A DNA stretch of 54,613 nt. Origin: a virus. Below the pieces are notes generated by a model. It was not told the origin of the DNA. It saw nothing but the letters and a program-made list of their open reading frames with translations, and ran no database searches. This document shows, in pieces, positions 39,042-46,050 of the stretch. Both the position numbers and the translations under genes were made by a program. Numbering within the stretch: the first letter of the stretch is position 1; each line of letters opens with the position of its first letter. The stretch lies in IMG/VR virus record IMGVR_UViG_3300048088_000144, positions 1 through 54,613 of that record; one strand, given 5' to 3'.

Positions 39042-40586
39042 TCACCCCTCCCGGTAGCTATCGAGCAGTGCGGCGGCGATGCTGTCGTCGTCCAGGATCG
39101 TGGTCGCTGTACCGTCCAGTACGGTGCCAGTCACGGCAGCCTTGTCATTGAGGATCGACATGAGCCGTTCATCCACCGTCGCCACGCCATTGGTACCGAG
39201 CATGATGTGGCTCACGACCTCGCGAGTCTGGCCGATACGGTCTAGGCGATCCTCGACCTGTTGTAGGTCTCCGGGCGTCCACGGTAGCTCCGCGACGACG
39301 ATATGACGGGCCGCCGTGAGCGTGAATCCCACGCCAGCGGCGACGATGTTCCCCGCCAGTACCCGGGCCTTGCCTGACTGAAAGGCGTCTACGGCAGCTT
39401 GTTTCTGGACCGTGGAATCGTTCCCTGTGATGGTCACGGCGCCGAACGCCTCGACCATGGCGCGGATCGTGTCGGTATGCGTGGCGGCGATGAACACTTG
39501 CTCGCCCTCGTCCAGGAGCCCTTGCACGTACTCGACCACGGCCGCGACCTTAGCCTGGCCGATAAGGCGCCGCAGGGTATTGAGCAGTACCAGAGCCTCA
39601 GCCTTGCCTGCGGACTCAGCAGCCTTGTCGCCACGCTCGCCCCGCACGTAGGCAATCAGGTCATCTTGCGCCCGCACGTAGTCACGTGCAGCCGTCCCGG
39701 CCATGGCGGTCCCGACACTGATACGGCCCTTGCCTGGCAGCGTGAGCACTTCCGAACGCAGGCGCCGCAGGTAGAACGTGGAGACCATGGTCTCGTGAAG
39801 CTCACTCAGGTACGCACTCCCACGCGTGCCCCACCGGTCCAGTACCGGACAGTAGCGATTGAGGAACGACCACCAGCCGCCGAACACATGATCGACGCCC
39901 GCGATACGTAGCTGGGTGGCTAGTTCACTGGGCCGGTTGACGATAGCCGTGCCACTCATGAGCACCCGCAGTGCACCATGGGGGAGCGTGGCGGCGAGCG
40001 CCATGGCGGCACGTGCGCGTTGTGCCTTGTATGACTTGAATCGATGCGCCTCGTCTACCACCAGGGCGCGGATGCCCATCGTGGTCAGTACCCCGTTCAC
40101 TACGTCACGTGACTTCCCGGTCCGCTGGTCAGTCACCTTGACCAGACCGGCCCACTTGCTGAGTACAGCGTCACCGATCACGTAGAAGTCAGCGTCGGCA
40201 GGCAGCACCGGCTTGGTACCAGTCAGCACCACCACGCGGGCACCCGGCACCAGCCGCACAATCTCGTTCCGCCAGTTGAGCGTGAGGCTAGGGGGACACA
40301 CAACGAGAGCCGGGTACGTGCTGGGTGCCAGCGCAATGGCGGCGATGGCGGCGAACGTCTTACCCAGGCCCATCTCGTCGCCGACGTAGCTACCGCCGAA
40401 CCGGGCGACGTCGGCATGGATGCGCTGGACTGCCTCGACCTGGTGGTCAAGGAGGGGCAGCGCGAGAGCCGTGAAGTCGAACGACGTCGTAGCGGCGATG
40501 GCGGTGGCGGCGACGACGGTAGGCAGGGCCGCGCTAGGCGTGGCGGCGAAGAATGCGGACAGGGCGTTAGTGGGTGCGTTGGTCAC
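39042..40586 (-). CDS. SNF2-family helicase/translocase
   Basis: 514 aa from the GTG at 40586. Motif I DEMGLGKT at about 70-77, DEAH at 178-181, SGTAIVNRPSEL (motif III region) and the C-terminal QQVEDRLDRIGQ, which is the classic SNF2 motif VI. It is an ATP-dependent double-strand DNA translocase. It may help replication, recombination or the removal of host proteins from DNA. The first residues VTNAPTN are shared with the next two genes of this kind. Its promoter is a cassette of the regular type. Confidence 0.88.
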   Translation of the reverse strand: MTNAPTNALSAFFAATPSAALPTVVAATAIAATTSFDFTALALPLLDHQVEAVQRIHADVARFGGSYVGDEMGLGKTFAAIAAIALAPSTYPALVVCPPSLTLNWRNEIVRLVPGARVVVLTGTKPVLPADADFYVIGDAVLSKWAGLVKVTDQRTGKSRDVVNGVLTTMGIRALVVDEAHRFKSYKAQRARAAMALAATLPHGALRVLMSGTAIVNRPSELATQLRIAGVDHVFGGWWSFLNRYCPVLDRWGTRGSAYLSELHETMVSTFYLRRLRSEVLTLPGKGRISVGTAMAGTAARDYVRAQDDLIAYVRGERGDKAAESAGKAEALVLLNTLRRLIGQAKVAAVVEYVQGLLDEGEQVFIAATHTDTIRAMVEAFGAVTITGNDSTVQKQAAVDAFQSGKARVLAGNIVAAGVGFTLTAARHIVVAELPWTPGDLQQVEDRLDRIGQTREVVSHIMLGTNGVATVDERLMSILNDKAAVTGTVLDGTATTILDDDSIAAALLDSYREG

Positions 40587-40593
40587 GAGAGAA

Positions 40594-40650
40594 AGCCTAT
40601 CAGGTAGTTGAGTCAACAGGTGGTCAGGAGGCATAGGCCATTCGGCCTAT
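40594..40650 (-). promoter_or_regulatory. Regulatory cassette 1 (helicase)
   Basis: Hairpin ATAGGCC-GAAT-GGCCTAT (40633-40650, perfect 7-bp stem), palindrome GTTGACTCAAC (40607-40617), -10 TAGGCT (40594-40599), then 7 nt to the GTG. Confidence 0.75.
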
Positions 40651-40659
40651 TTGCCCTGG

Positions 40660-41550
40660 TCAGGCGTGGTGCATGGGGTACTGCCCACGGTAGTCCGGCG
40701 TGCTCGCGAGGCACGGTTCCCCCACGGTCTCGACCAGGTTGGCACCACACTCGGCGCACGCTTCCGACAGGATGGCGTCCACGGTCGTGTAGCTAGGCGC
40801 TACCACCTTTCCGGACGGACGGGTCACGGGCCGACCGAGCACGTCGGCAGCTTCCTCATAGGTGGGATACCACCAGCCGTGACGGGCGGCGCACTTCGGG
40901 CCGTACCCGGCCGCGAGGGACCTGTCGTCGTCAATATCAAGTCCGCAGTTACAGCAGAAGCCGTGCAGCTTCCCGAACGCGGACGCTTCCTCCTGGCTCA
41001 TGGCATGGGCGACGCCCTCGCTCACGTAGCGCTTGACGATGGCGACACCACCCCGCACGTAGTCGAACGTGCGCCCACGGAGCACCTTGCACGCCTGATA
41101 GCCGTTCTGAGTCGTGTACAGCTTCCACACCGCGGACCCATCGTCCAGCGTGTAGAGACCGTTATCGAGCACCAGGGTAGCGGCGGCGACCGTAGCCGCA
41201 TCCGCCACGGCGCAATCGCCCTCATGATGGAACGTGAGCCACTTCCCGGTGCTTGACTTCTGAATCCACCCAGCACCGGCCGGAACGTTCCCCTTGCACG
41301 TCTGGCACTTTCCGGGGTAGCCGTTCGACCGTTTGGCCGGAGCGGTAGCCGTGGCGGCGACAGTGTTCTTCATGCCTAGAAGCGCCTCGATCATGGCGCT
41401 AGCCGTGCCGGACTTCCCGCCCGTCAAGGTGCTCTCTAGTTGCGCCATGGCGGCGGGGACGTCATTGATCCCGGTCTGGTCGGCGGGGATCTGCTGGAGC
41501 AGCGAACGGATGAAAGAGATCTGCTTAGGGGAAGCCGGTGCGTTGGTCAC
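40660..41550 (-). CDS. DUF6011-type protein
   Basis: 296 aa from the GTG at 41550 (7 nt behind the -10; an ATG two codons upstream would be almost on the -10). The N-terminus has SPKQISFIRSLLQQI. Two zinc sites: CQTC with a later H/C, and FCCNCGLDIDDDRSLAAGYGPKCA, which matches DUF6011 (C-x-x-CG ... S-x-x-x-G-x-GP-x-C). A last CAEC follows. It is probably a nucleic-acid-related early protein. Confidence 0.65.
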   Translation of the reverse strand: MTNAPASPKQISFIRSLLQQIPADQTGINDVPAAMAQLESTLTGGKSGTASAMIEALLGMKNTVAATATAPAKRSNGYPGKCQTCKGNVPAGAGWIQKSSTGKWLTFHHEGDCAVADAATVAAATLVLDNGLYTLDDGSAVWKLYTTQNGYQACKVLRGRTFDYVRGGVAIVKRYVSEGVAHAMSQEEASAFGKLHGFCCNCGLDIDDDRSLAAGYGPKCAARHGWWYPTYEEAADVLGRPVTRPSGKVVAPSYTTVDAILSEACAECGANLVETVGEPCLASTPDYRGQYPMHHA

Positions 41551-41557
41551 GATCATG

Positions 41558-41615
41558 AGTCTAGGCGCTTTCTTAGGGTCCCGTATGGGCCATACGGCCC
41601 TTCTGTTGACTCACC
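41558..41615 (-). promoter_or_regulatory. Regulatory cassette 2
   Basis: Order differs: palindrome GGTGAGTCAAC (41605-41615) lies upstream, hairpin GGGCC-GTAT-GGCCC (41587-41600) lies next, -10 TAGACT (41558-41563) is 7 nt before the GTG. Confidence 0.65.
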
Positions 41616-41810
41616 TTAGGAGGGGCGGCGGGCCGTCACCACCAGGGGCACCGCGAGACCGTGCGCCACAGGGCGCCGCAGGCGTCCGGAGCACGTGTCG
41701 AACGTGGTCACCAGCACGTGGTCACCACGGTCCTCGACCTTGTGGACCGTGGAGACGTGCGCGAGCACGTCCCCCGGCCGCAGGTCACCGGCCAGCACAA
41801 CCGTGCTCAC
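41616..41810 (-). CDS. 64-aa beta-barrel-like protein
   Basis: GTGA overlap with the previous gene. Reads STVVLAGDLRPGDVLAHVST and VLVTTFDTCSGRLRRPV, the style of a small intein/Hint-like or SH3-like barrel (GDLRPGDVL). Function unknown. Confidence 0.5.
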   Translation of the reverse strand: MSTVVLAGDLRPGDVLAHVSTVHKVEDRGDHVLVTTFDTCSGRLRRPVAHGLAVPLVVTARRPS

Positions 41811-41986
41811 GCCGTCACCTCGGCGTTGCGGCGCGCACGCCGCAGCTTGTCTTGCAGGCTCATAGCCTCAGCGGCCAGCGTGGGCCAGGCGTTGGCCTGG
41901 CAGTTGTGCCACTCGCTCGACAGGGCGAGGATCAGCGTGCTCATTTCGCCCGCTGTGAGCGTGATCGTGGTGGGTGCGTTGGTCAT
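41807..41986 (-). CDS. 59-aa helical protein
   Basis: ATG with TAAGAT 6 nt upstream, so leaderless. It begins MTNAPTTITLTAGEMSTLIL and is helical to the end. Its first codons match those of the helicase and DUF6011 genes. Confidence 0.55.
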   Translation of the reverse strand: MTNAPTTITLTAGEMSTLILALSSEWHNCQANAWPTLAAEAMSLQDKLRRARRNAEVTA

Positions 41987-41992
41987 GAGAGT

Positions 41993-42035
41993 ATCTTACC
42001 TCCAAGAGTTGAGTCAACAAATAGGCCATTCGGCC
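41993..42035 (-). promoter_or_regulatory. Regulatory cassette 3
   Basis: Hairpin GGCC-GAAT-GGCC (42024-42035), palindrome GTTGACTCAAC (42008-42018), -10 TAAGAT, 6 nt to the ATG at 41986. A GGAGG lies just before the -10, so outside a leaderless mRNA. Confidence 0.75.
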
Positions 42036-42057
42036 CTTTGGCTCCAAGCTCCAAGGG

Positions 42058-42426
42058 CTAGCCCTCCCACTCACTGAGGAAGGCCAGCACGTCAGCCGTG
42101 TCCTGTGACGTAGCTCCAAGCACGCGCCCTGTGATGGTGCACGCATCGCCCGCACCGGTCACCGCGTACAGGTCGCCTCCAAGGTCGTAGAGCACGTGGA
42201 AGTTGTACGCACACATGAAGTTGCGCGATACGAAACGGCGGCGCAAGGCAGGCGTGACAGGGACGTCACGCTCGATCCGCGGCCAGGCGTCAGCCGGGAA
42301 GGGCCGCAGGTCCAGGTCCAGCATCACGGCACACGGTTGGCACGTGGGCACGTCACCCAGGATCGGATGCGAGACCACGCCCGCAGCGGGGCGCACGCAC
42401 CGGGCGAACCACTTGCACGTGGTCAC
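42058..42426 (-). CDS. Zinc-finger-type early protein
   Basis: 122 aa, GTGA overlap. The start TCKWFARCVRPAAGVVSHPILGDVPTCQPC is a known actinophage/actinobacterial zinc finger (C-x-W-F-x-x-C, P-A, HP-x-LGDVP-x-C-x-x-C), shortened here. The rest is a small alpha/beta domain. Confidence 0.6.
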   Translation of the reverse strand: MTTCKWFARCVRPAAGVVSHPILGDVPTCQPCAVMLDLDLRPFPADAWPRIERDVPVTPALRRRFVSRNFMCAYNFHVLYDLGGDLYAVTGAGDACTITGRVLGATSQDTADVLAFLSEWEG

Positions 42427-42689
42427 TTGACCGGCTCCAAGGGCGCCGATGCGAACAGGTTGCTTGCGTAGTACACGCGTCGCGACTGGTCGCCGTCCCG
42501 GTCCAAGAACCGAAAGCCCTTGTAGTTGCCGGTGTCCATGAGCACGTCCTCGATCATGCCAGCGACCGCGTAGCGGGCCTGCACCTGGTCATCGGCCGAG
42601 TTGGCGAGCATGTTGTTGGCGAAGTCGAGCACGCGCTTGACGTTGATCGTCTTGCGAGCCTTGACGTTGGTGCTGGTCGAGTAGGGCAT
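42423..42689 (-). CDS. 88-aa helical protein
   Basis: ATG 6 nt behind TAAGAT. Helix-rich: VKRVLDFANNMLANSADDQVQ, then YKGFRFLDRDGD, YYASNLFAS. Known from actinophages as a small conserved protein of unknown role, by look. Confidence 0.5.
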   Translation of the reverse strand: MPYSTSTNVKARKTINVKRVLDFANNMLANSADDQVQARYAVAGMIEDVLMDTGNYKGFRFLDRDGDQSRRVYYASNLFASAPLEPVK

Positions 42690-42695
42690 GAGAGT

Positions 42696-42739
42696 ATCTT
42701 ACCTCCTTGTTGACTCAACTACTATGGGCCATTTGGCCC
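42696..42739 (-). promoter_or_regulatory. Regulatory cassette 4
   Basis: Hairpin GGGCC-AAAT-GGCCC (42726-42739), palindrome GTTGAGTCAAC (42709-42719), -10 TAAGAT (42696-42701), 6 nt. The upstream 52-aa gene ends inside the palindrome. Confidence 0.75.
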
Positions 42740-42873
42740 TGCTTCTGGCGCTCGTACACAGCGCTGGGATGTTGTGCCATGGCGCACGCCCTGCACACAG
42801 AGACACCACCCATGCGGGTCGTAGCCTCCTGTGAGCACGGACGCAGCCACTCGTCAGACGACTGGCAGGTCAC
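42715..42873 (-). CDS. 52-aa Cys protein ending in the cassette
   Basis: GTGA overlap at the start. Contains TCQSSDEW, PCSQEA and VCRACAMA, a small zinc-ribbon pattern. The last seven residues (GQMAHSS) are coded by the hairpin and the stop TGA lies in the palindrome of the next cassette. Confidence 0.55.
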   Translation of the reverse strand: MTCQSSDEWLRPCSQEATTRMGGVSVCRACAMAQHPSAVYERQKQGQMAHSS

Positions 42874-43163
42874 CGGTACACCACCCGGACCTCACGAGCC
42901 TCTAGGCACTCCTTGACTGTGAAGTCAGCGCGCACCCGGCCACCCTTGTGAGCGAGGTTGTAGCCGACAGCGAACGTCGTGATGCCGCGGTTCTGTAGCA
43001 CTCGGATGGCCGAGAACGTAGGCAGCGGTTGGCCGATGTGGTCGGACCAGCCGAGACCGGGGTAGAACACCTGTTCGATGCGAGCATCGCTCGCCCTCGT
43101 GTTGAGGTTCCGACGCGACAGGTGGCGACGGATGGGCAGCGGGGGAGTGTTGTGATTGGTCAT
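42870..43163 (-). CDS. 97-aa basic protein
   Basis: ATGA overlap, start MTNHNTPPLPIRRHL. Contains RVLQNRGITTFAVGYNLAHKGG and a basic end. It seems to be a small alpha/beta protein. No family. Confidence 0.5.
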   Translation of the reverse strand: MTNHNTPPLPIRRHLSRRNLNTRASDARIEQVFYPGLGWSDHIGQPLPTFSAIRVLQNRGITTFAVGYNLAHKGGRVRADFTVKECLEAREVRVVYR

Positions 43164-43291
43164 GAGATGGCTTTCATCTGCGTGATGGACCGGCGTGCGC
43201 TCTTGCGGCCGGGATGCGGACAGGTGACGATCGCGGTGGGCGAGCACACACCGATGGTGTGCTGGCAGGTCGGGCACTGGTAGGTGGTCAT
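43160..43291 (-). CDS. 43-aa zinc-ribbon protein
   Basis: ATG 6 nt behind TAAGCT. YQCPTCQHTIGVCSPTAIVTC gives two Cys pairs for a zinc ribbon, then a basic end. First gene of its leaderless unit. Confidence 0.6.
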   Translation of the reverse strand: MTTYQCPTCQHTIGVCSPTAIVTCPHPGRKSARRSITQMKAIS

Positions 43292-43297
43292 GAGTAC

Positions 43298-43341
43298 AGC
43301 TTACTTGACTGTTGACTCAACACCTATGGGCCATTCGGCCC
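43298..43341 (-). promoter_or_regulatory. Regulatory cassette 5
   Basis: Hairpin GGGCC-GAAT-GGCCC (43328-43341), palindrome GTTGAGTCAAC (43311-43321), -10 TAAGCT (43298-43303), 6 nt. The upstream gene stops in the -10 (TAA). Confidence 0.75.
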
Positions 43342-43579
43342 TAGCTACCGTCAGCACGTGAGCGAAATGTTGGTGCAGCCGGTCAGCAGCGCGCAGCGCC
43401 GCGGCCTCGTTAGCCTCCTGTGAGACCAGGGACGAACGAACCGCCAGGCCGGTCGAGTCGAGCGTGACAAAGCCGACGTGGTAGCTCACGGTGCCACTCT
43501 CGTAGGTGATCGAAGCAGCATCGATGATGCCACCTGGTACGTCGTAGGTCACCAGTGTGGTGTACGTGCTCTCAGTCAT
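43301..43579 (-). CDS. 92-aa protein read through the cassette
   Basis: ATGA overlap. A beta-rich N-terminal part (TLVTYDVPGGIIDAASITYE) and a helix (AALRAADRLHQHFAHVLTV). The tail AEWPIGVESTVK is coded by hairpin, palindrome and -10 of the next cassette. Confidence 0.55.
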   Translation of the reverse strand: MTESTYTTLVTYDVPGGIIDAASITYESGTVSYHVGFVTLDSTGLAVRSSLVSQEANEAAALRAADRLHQHFAHVLTVARAEWPIGVESTVK

Positions 43580-43776
43580 CCCTCGCCCCACGTCTGCACC
43601 ACGTCACCGGGGAGCACGCGGAACGTGCCACCGCGGATCGTGCCGAAGTCGATGGTCAGCCACTTGCGGCCGACGATGGTCACGGTGCCGAAGCACACCA
43701 CGCCGAACATGGCGGGATGGAAGGCCTCGACCGTGTCACCGACCTTGAAGTCGGAGAGTGTGAAGGTGGTGGTCAT
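43576..43776 (-). CDS. 66-aa SH3-like small protein
   Basis: ATG chosen because TAGAAT lies 7 nt upstream; an in-frame ATG overlaps the -10. Reads FKVGDTVEAFHPAMFGVVCF, GTVTIVGRKWLTIDF, a KOW/SH3-like beta barrel pattern. Confidence 0.55.
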   Translation of the reverse strand: MTTTFTLSDFKVGDTVEAFHPAMFGVVCFGTVTIVGRKWLTIDFGTIRGGTFRVLPGDVVQTWGEG

Positions 43777-43783
43777 GGTGTCC

Positions 43784-43827
43784 ATTCTAGTGAGTAGTTG
43801 AGTCAACAGCTATGGGCCATTCGGCCC
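43784..43827 (-). promoter_or_regulatory. Regulatory cassette 6
   Basis: Hairpin GGGCC-GAAT-GGCCC (43814-43827), palindrome GTTGACTCAAC (43797-43807), -10 TAGAAT (43784-43789), 7 nt. Confidence 0.75.
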
Positions 43828-44042
43828 TAGAGCAGACCCTCGGACGTAAGCAGCTTCACCAGGTCCGCGAGTCCACCCTCTAGCTCCGTGGCATGCGAGA
43901 CGAACGCAAAGCGCTCACCGAACGTGAAAGCAGCGTTCACGAAGCAGCAGCTACCCCCGGCCATCATGCCGACGTGGCCGATGGCCTTGCCCTCGCGCAT
44001 GATGGCAGCGCTGGACTTGTTCTTGCGGCGAAGCGTCAACAT
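43827..44042 (-). CDS. 71-aa protein
   Basis: ATG 6 nt behind TACACT. Basic start (LTLRRKNKSSAAIM), then a hydrophobic Gly/Cys part (HVGMMAGGSCCFVNAAFTFG). No family recognised. Confidence 0.5.
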   Translation of the reverse strand: MLTLRRKNKSSAAIMREGKAIGHVGMMAGGSCCFVNAAFTFGERFAFVSHATELEGGLADLVKLLTSEGLL

Positions 44043-44048
44043 GGTACC

Positions 44049-44092
44049 AGTGTACCGGACGTGTTGACTCACCACCATGGGCCATTCGGCCC
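44049..44092 (-). promoter_or_regulatory. Regulatory cassette 7
   Basis: Hairpin GGGCC-GAAT-GGCCC (44079-44092), palindrome GGTGAGTCAAC (44063-44073), -10 TACACT (44049-44054), 6 nt. Confidence 0.72.
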
Positions 44093-44115
44093 CTTATCTG
44101 GTGGTACCAAGTGCT

Positions 44116-44128
44116 GTCAGTGTCAGTG
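44116..44128 (-). repeat. 13-bp repeat copy 12
   Basis: Intergenic; forms an inverted pair with copy 13 around a structured stretch. Confidence 0.9.
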
Positions 44129-44232
44129 CGCTCGTCGGACCGTAGCGAGCACCGCAGGCCAGGGCACCACCCCCAGACTCGGTCCACCATGTGGCGACAG
44201 GGGACCAACCTGGTCGCTACGGCCCGAACAAC

Positions 44233-44245
44233 GCACTGACACTGA
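44233..44245 (+). repeat. 13-bp repeat copy 13
   Basis: Plus-strand copy 5 bp from the stop of the 99-aa gene, antisense. Confidence 0.9.
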
Positions 44246-44249
44246 CGGT

Positions 44250-44549
44250 CTAGAGCCCTTCCTCGTTGGCGAAGCGCTGCATCATGTTGACGCAATCGTC
44301 GCGGTAGCGCTCAGCAGCACACCACGCACTCTCGCCCTTGAACGTCTTGCCTCGCGGCCACGTGGTGGCCCACTCAGGGCGCTTGGAGACGCTGACACGG
44401 TGGGCGCCATCCTCGTAGCGGTAGCCACCACGTGAGTCGAGCAGCGGCCCGGTCTCGATCTGCACGGCGCCGATGCGTGAGCCGTAGTAGCCGTTCACGT
44501 TGGTGCGGGCGATCGTGCTCCAAGGGCCTGGTGTGCTGTAGCGGGTCAT
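44250..44549 (-). CDS. 99-aa protein
   Basis: ATG 6 nt behind TAGACT. RYSTPGPWSTIARTNVNGYYG, then TTWPRGKTFKGESAWCAAERYRDDC. The GPW start recalls small conserved phage/bacterial proteins of unknown role with TPGPW. No assigned function. Confidence 0.55.
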   Translation of the reverse strand: MTRYSTPGPWSTIARTNVNGYYGSRIGAVQIETGPLLDSRGGYRYEDGAHRVSVSKRPEWATTWPRGKTFKGESAWCAAERYRDDCVNMMQRFANEEGL

Positions 44550-44553
44550 GGGA

Positions 44554-44691
44554 TCAGTCTACCGATCCTGTTGACTCAACGCATGAGTCATTCGGCTCAT
44601 TGCATGCGAAGGCAGGATCGCACTCGTCCTCGCACGCCGCGCAAGGCAAGGGGCACGGTTCATCGTGGCGAGGATCGTGACAGTGCATCAT
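44554..44691 (-). CDS. 45-aa Cys-rich protein ending in the cassette
   Basis: TGATG overlap. Eight Cys in the short body (MMHCHDPRHDEPC, PCAACEDEC and on). The tail NEPNDSCVESTGSVD is coded by hairpin, palindrome and -10 of cassette 8. Confidence 0.55.
   Translation of the reverse strand: MMHCHDPRHDEPCPLPCAACEDECDPAFACNEPNDSCVESTGSVD
44556..44600 (-). promoter_or_regulatory. Regulatory cassette 8
   Basis: Hairpin ATGAGCC-GAAT-GACTCAT (44583-44600, one G-T pair), palindrome GTTGAGTCAAC (44570-44580), -10 TAGACT (44556-44561), 6 nt. Confidence 0.78.
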
Positions 44692-45086
44692 CGTGCGCTC
44701 CAAGCGGCACGCTTGGCCTCGTCCACGCGCATCCGGTGCTGGGCCTCCAAGACCTGGGACTCCAAGACCTCACGCTCCGTCCAGCGCTTCACCTCGGAGG
44801 CGATCTGGTCAGCCGTGTCATTGCGGCCGATCATGGTCCACACCATCATCGAACCGTTGACGAACGCAGGCCACGCGATCATCTCGTCGGCGTGCTTCTT
44901 GCACGTCACGAACGTGGCCCACCGCCATCCCATGGTGTCGGCCTCGTCCAGTACCACGTCGTTCAACAGGCAGACGACGATGCGGTTGGCACGTGCGCTG
45001 CACCGGCCAGAGCCCTGGCACAGTCGGCCAGCGGCCCGGTTGCGCTCGCAGCGCTCGTATGTCTCTTGGCTCACGCTGTATCCCAT
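44688..45086 (-). CDS. 132-aa protein with Cys motif
   Basis: ATG 7 nt behind TAGACT. Contains YERCERNRAAGRLCQGSGRC and IVVCLLNDVVLDEAD, then FVTCKKHADE, so a Cys set at both ends of a middle hydrophobic part, and a helical tail. Zinc binding is likely; role unknown. Confidence 0.55.
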   Translation of the reverse strand: MGYSVSQETYERCERNRAAGRLCQGSGRCSARANRIVVCLLNDVVLDEADTMGWRWATFVTCKKHADEMIAWPAFVNGSMMVWTMIGRNDTADQIASEVKRWTEREVLESQVLEAQHRMRVDEAKRAAWSAR

Positions 45087-45091
45087 GAGAG

Positions 45092-45481
45092 TCAGTCTAC
45101 ACTCTCTGTTGACTCAACGCCTGAGTCATTCGACTCATTGTGGATGCGAGCCTCGGGGCCAAAGCCGCACCAGCACACCCGCATGCCGTACAGATCACAG
45201 GGATTGAACCGATGGGTAGCTGACGCGGCCGGGAAGTCATCCGGCGTGACCACGGTGAGCATGGTGGAACGCTTGGGCCGTTTCGGCTCATTGGTGGTCC
45301 AGCCCTCGTCGCTCTCGTTGTCGCGGTACTGGATGACCACCAGGGCACCGGGATTGATCTCCTGGTAGATGGCAGCCGCACTACGAGGGTGGTAGGCACT
45401 CGTGGGATCGAACGGGCCGTGCTGCATGGAGCAGCCATTGACCAGCACCATGTACTGGTAGCGGACCATCTTGTCGGCCAT
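45092..45481 (-). CDS. 129-aa protein with cassette-coded tail
   Basis: TAATG overlap. Contains YQYMVLVNGCSMQHG and VCWCGFGPEA. The end NESNDSGVESTESVD is coded by cassette 9. Apart from that tail no family is recognised. Confidence 0.55.
   Translation of the reverse strand: MADKMVRYQYMVLVNGCSMQHGPFDPTSAYHPRSAAAIYQEINPGALVVIQYRDNESDEGWTTNEPKRPKRSTMLTVVTPDDFPAASATHRFNPCDLYGMRVCWCGFGPEARIHNESNDSGVESTESVD
45094..45137 (-). promoter_or_regulatory. Regulatory cassette 9
   Basis: Hairpin TGAGTC-GAAT-GACTCA (45122-45137), palindrome GTTGAGTCAAC (45108-45118), -10 TAGACT (45094-45099), 7 nt. Confidence 0.78.
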
Positions 45482-45858
45482 TAGAACGTGCCCTCGTGCT
45501 CGGTGTAGTCGATGCCATCGAGAGCCGCAGCCATCTCGGGCGTGATCAGGGTGTAGCGCTGGATATAGACGCCATGGTCCACGTCCTCGTCAGTGATGAC
45601 GACCTCACCCGAACGGATGCGCTGGACTAGCTCGTCAGCGACCTCGTAGTCCTGGATGGTGTCCAGAGCGAAGGTATCCCAATCGCTCACGAGGTTGACA
45701 ACCTCGCGGCCTCCAAGGAACTCATGCAGGAAGGCAAAGGGCGCACCGTCGTGGACACCAGGATCACAGCCGTCGCCATCGGTGTTGTCGAGCCAGATCT
45801 GGCCGTCGAAGCGGACGACAGAGCCGCACTTGTAGCAGATGCTCGGGGTGATGGTCAT
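45481..45858 (-). CDS. 125-aa acidic protein with CxxC
   Basis: ATG with AGGAGG 5 nt upstream and ATGA overlap. CYKCGSVVRFDGQIWLDN begins it, then a long acidic body (DTIQDYEVADELVQRIRSGE). One CxxC and a later C may bind zinc. Confidence 0.55.
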   Translation of the reverse strand: MTITPSICYKCGSVVRFDGQIWLDNTDGDGCDPGVHDGAPFAFLHEFLGGREVVNLVSDWDTFALDTIQDYEVADELVQRIRSGEVVITDEDVDHGVYIQRYTLITPEMAAALDGIDYTEHEGTF

Positions 45859-45998
45859 GAATCCTCCTGGTCGTCGTCCCACTCGTCAGGAGTGGGACCG
45901 TTGAAGCGGCGCCCGTTGATAGACGACGCCCGGAGACGCTGACCATCACGGAACGCTTGGCGGTCCGCATCGTTCCAGCGGTGGAGTGTGCGGCTCAT
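45855..45998 (-). CDS. 47-aa basic protein
   Basis: ATG 7 nt behind TAGACT. SRTLHRWNDADRQAFRDGQR, then an acidic end. It codes in front of the 125-aa gene with an ATGA overlap. Confidence 0.55.
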   Translation of the reverse strand: MSRTLHRWNDADRQAFRDGQRLRASSINGRRFNGPTPDEWDDDQEDS

Positions 45999-46005
45999 GT
46001 TGAAC

Positions 46006-46050
46006 AGTCTACTCCAAGAGTTGACTCAACACATGGGCCATTCGGCTCAT
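46006..46050 (-). promoter_or_regulatory. Regulatory cassette 10
   Basis: Hairpin ATGAGCC-GAAT-GGCCCAT (46033-46050), palindrome GTTGAGTCAAC (46020-46030), -10 TAGACT (46006-46011), 7 nt. The upstream gene stops in the hairpin. Confidence 0.78.

Larger units (their letters stand above)
44116..44245. ncRNA. Structured 130-bp element between inverted 13-bp repeats
   Basis: The two 13-bp repeats face each other and pair as a 13-bp outer stem. Inside, CCGTAGCGA pairs with TCGCTACGG (9 bp), and GTCC/GGAC and CAGG/CCTGG offer inner stems. No supportable gene lies in it. It may be a structured RNA, a folded DNA site or a mobile cassette. Confidence 0.4.
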
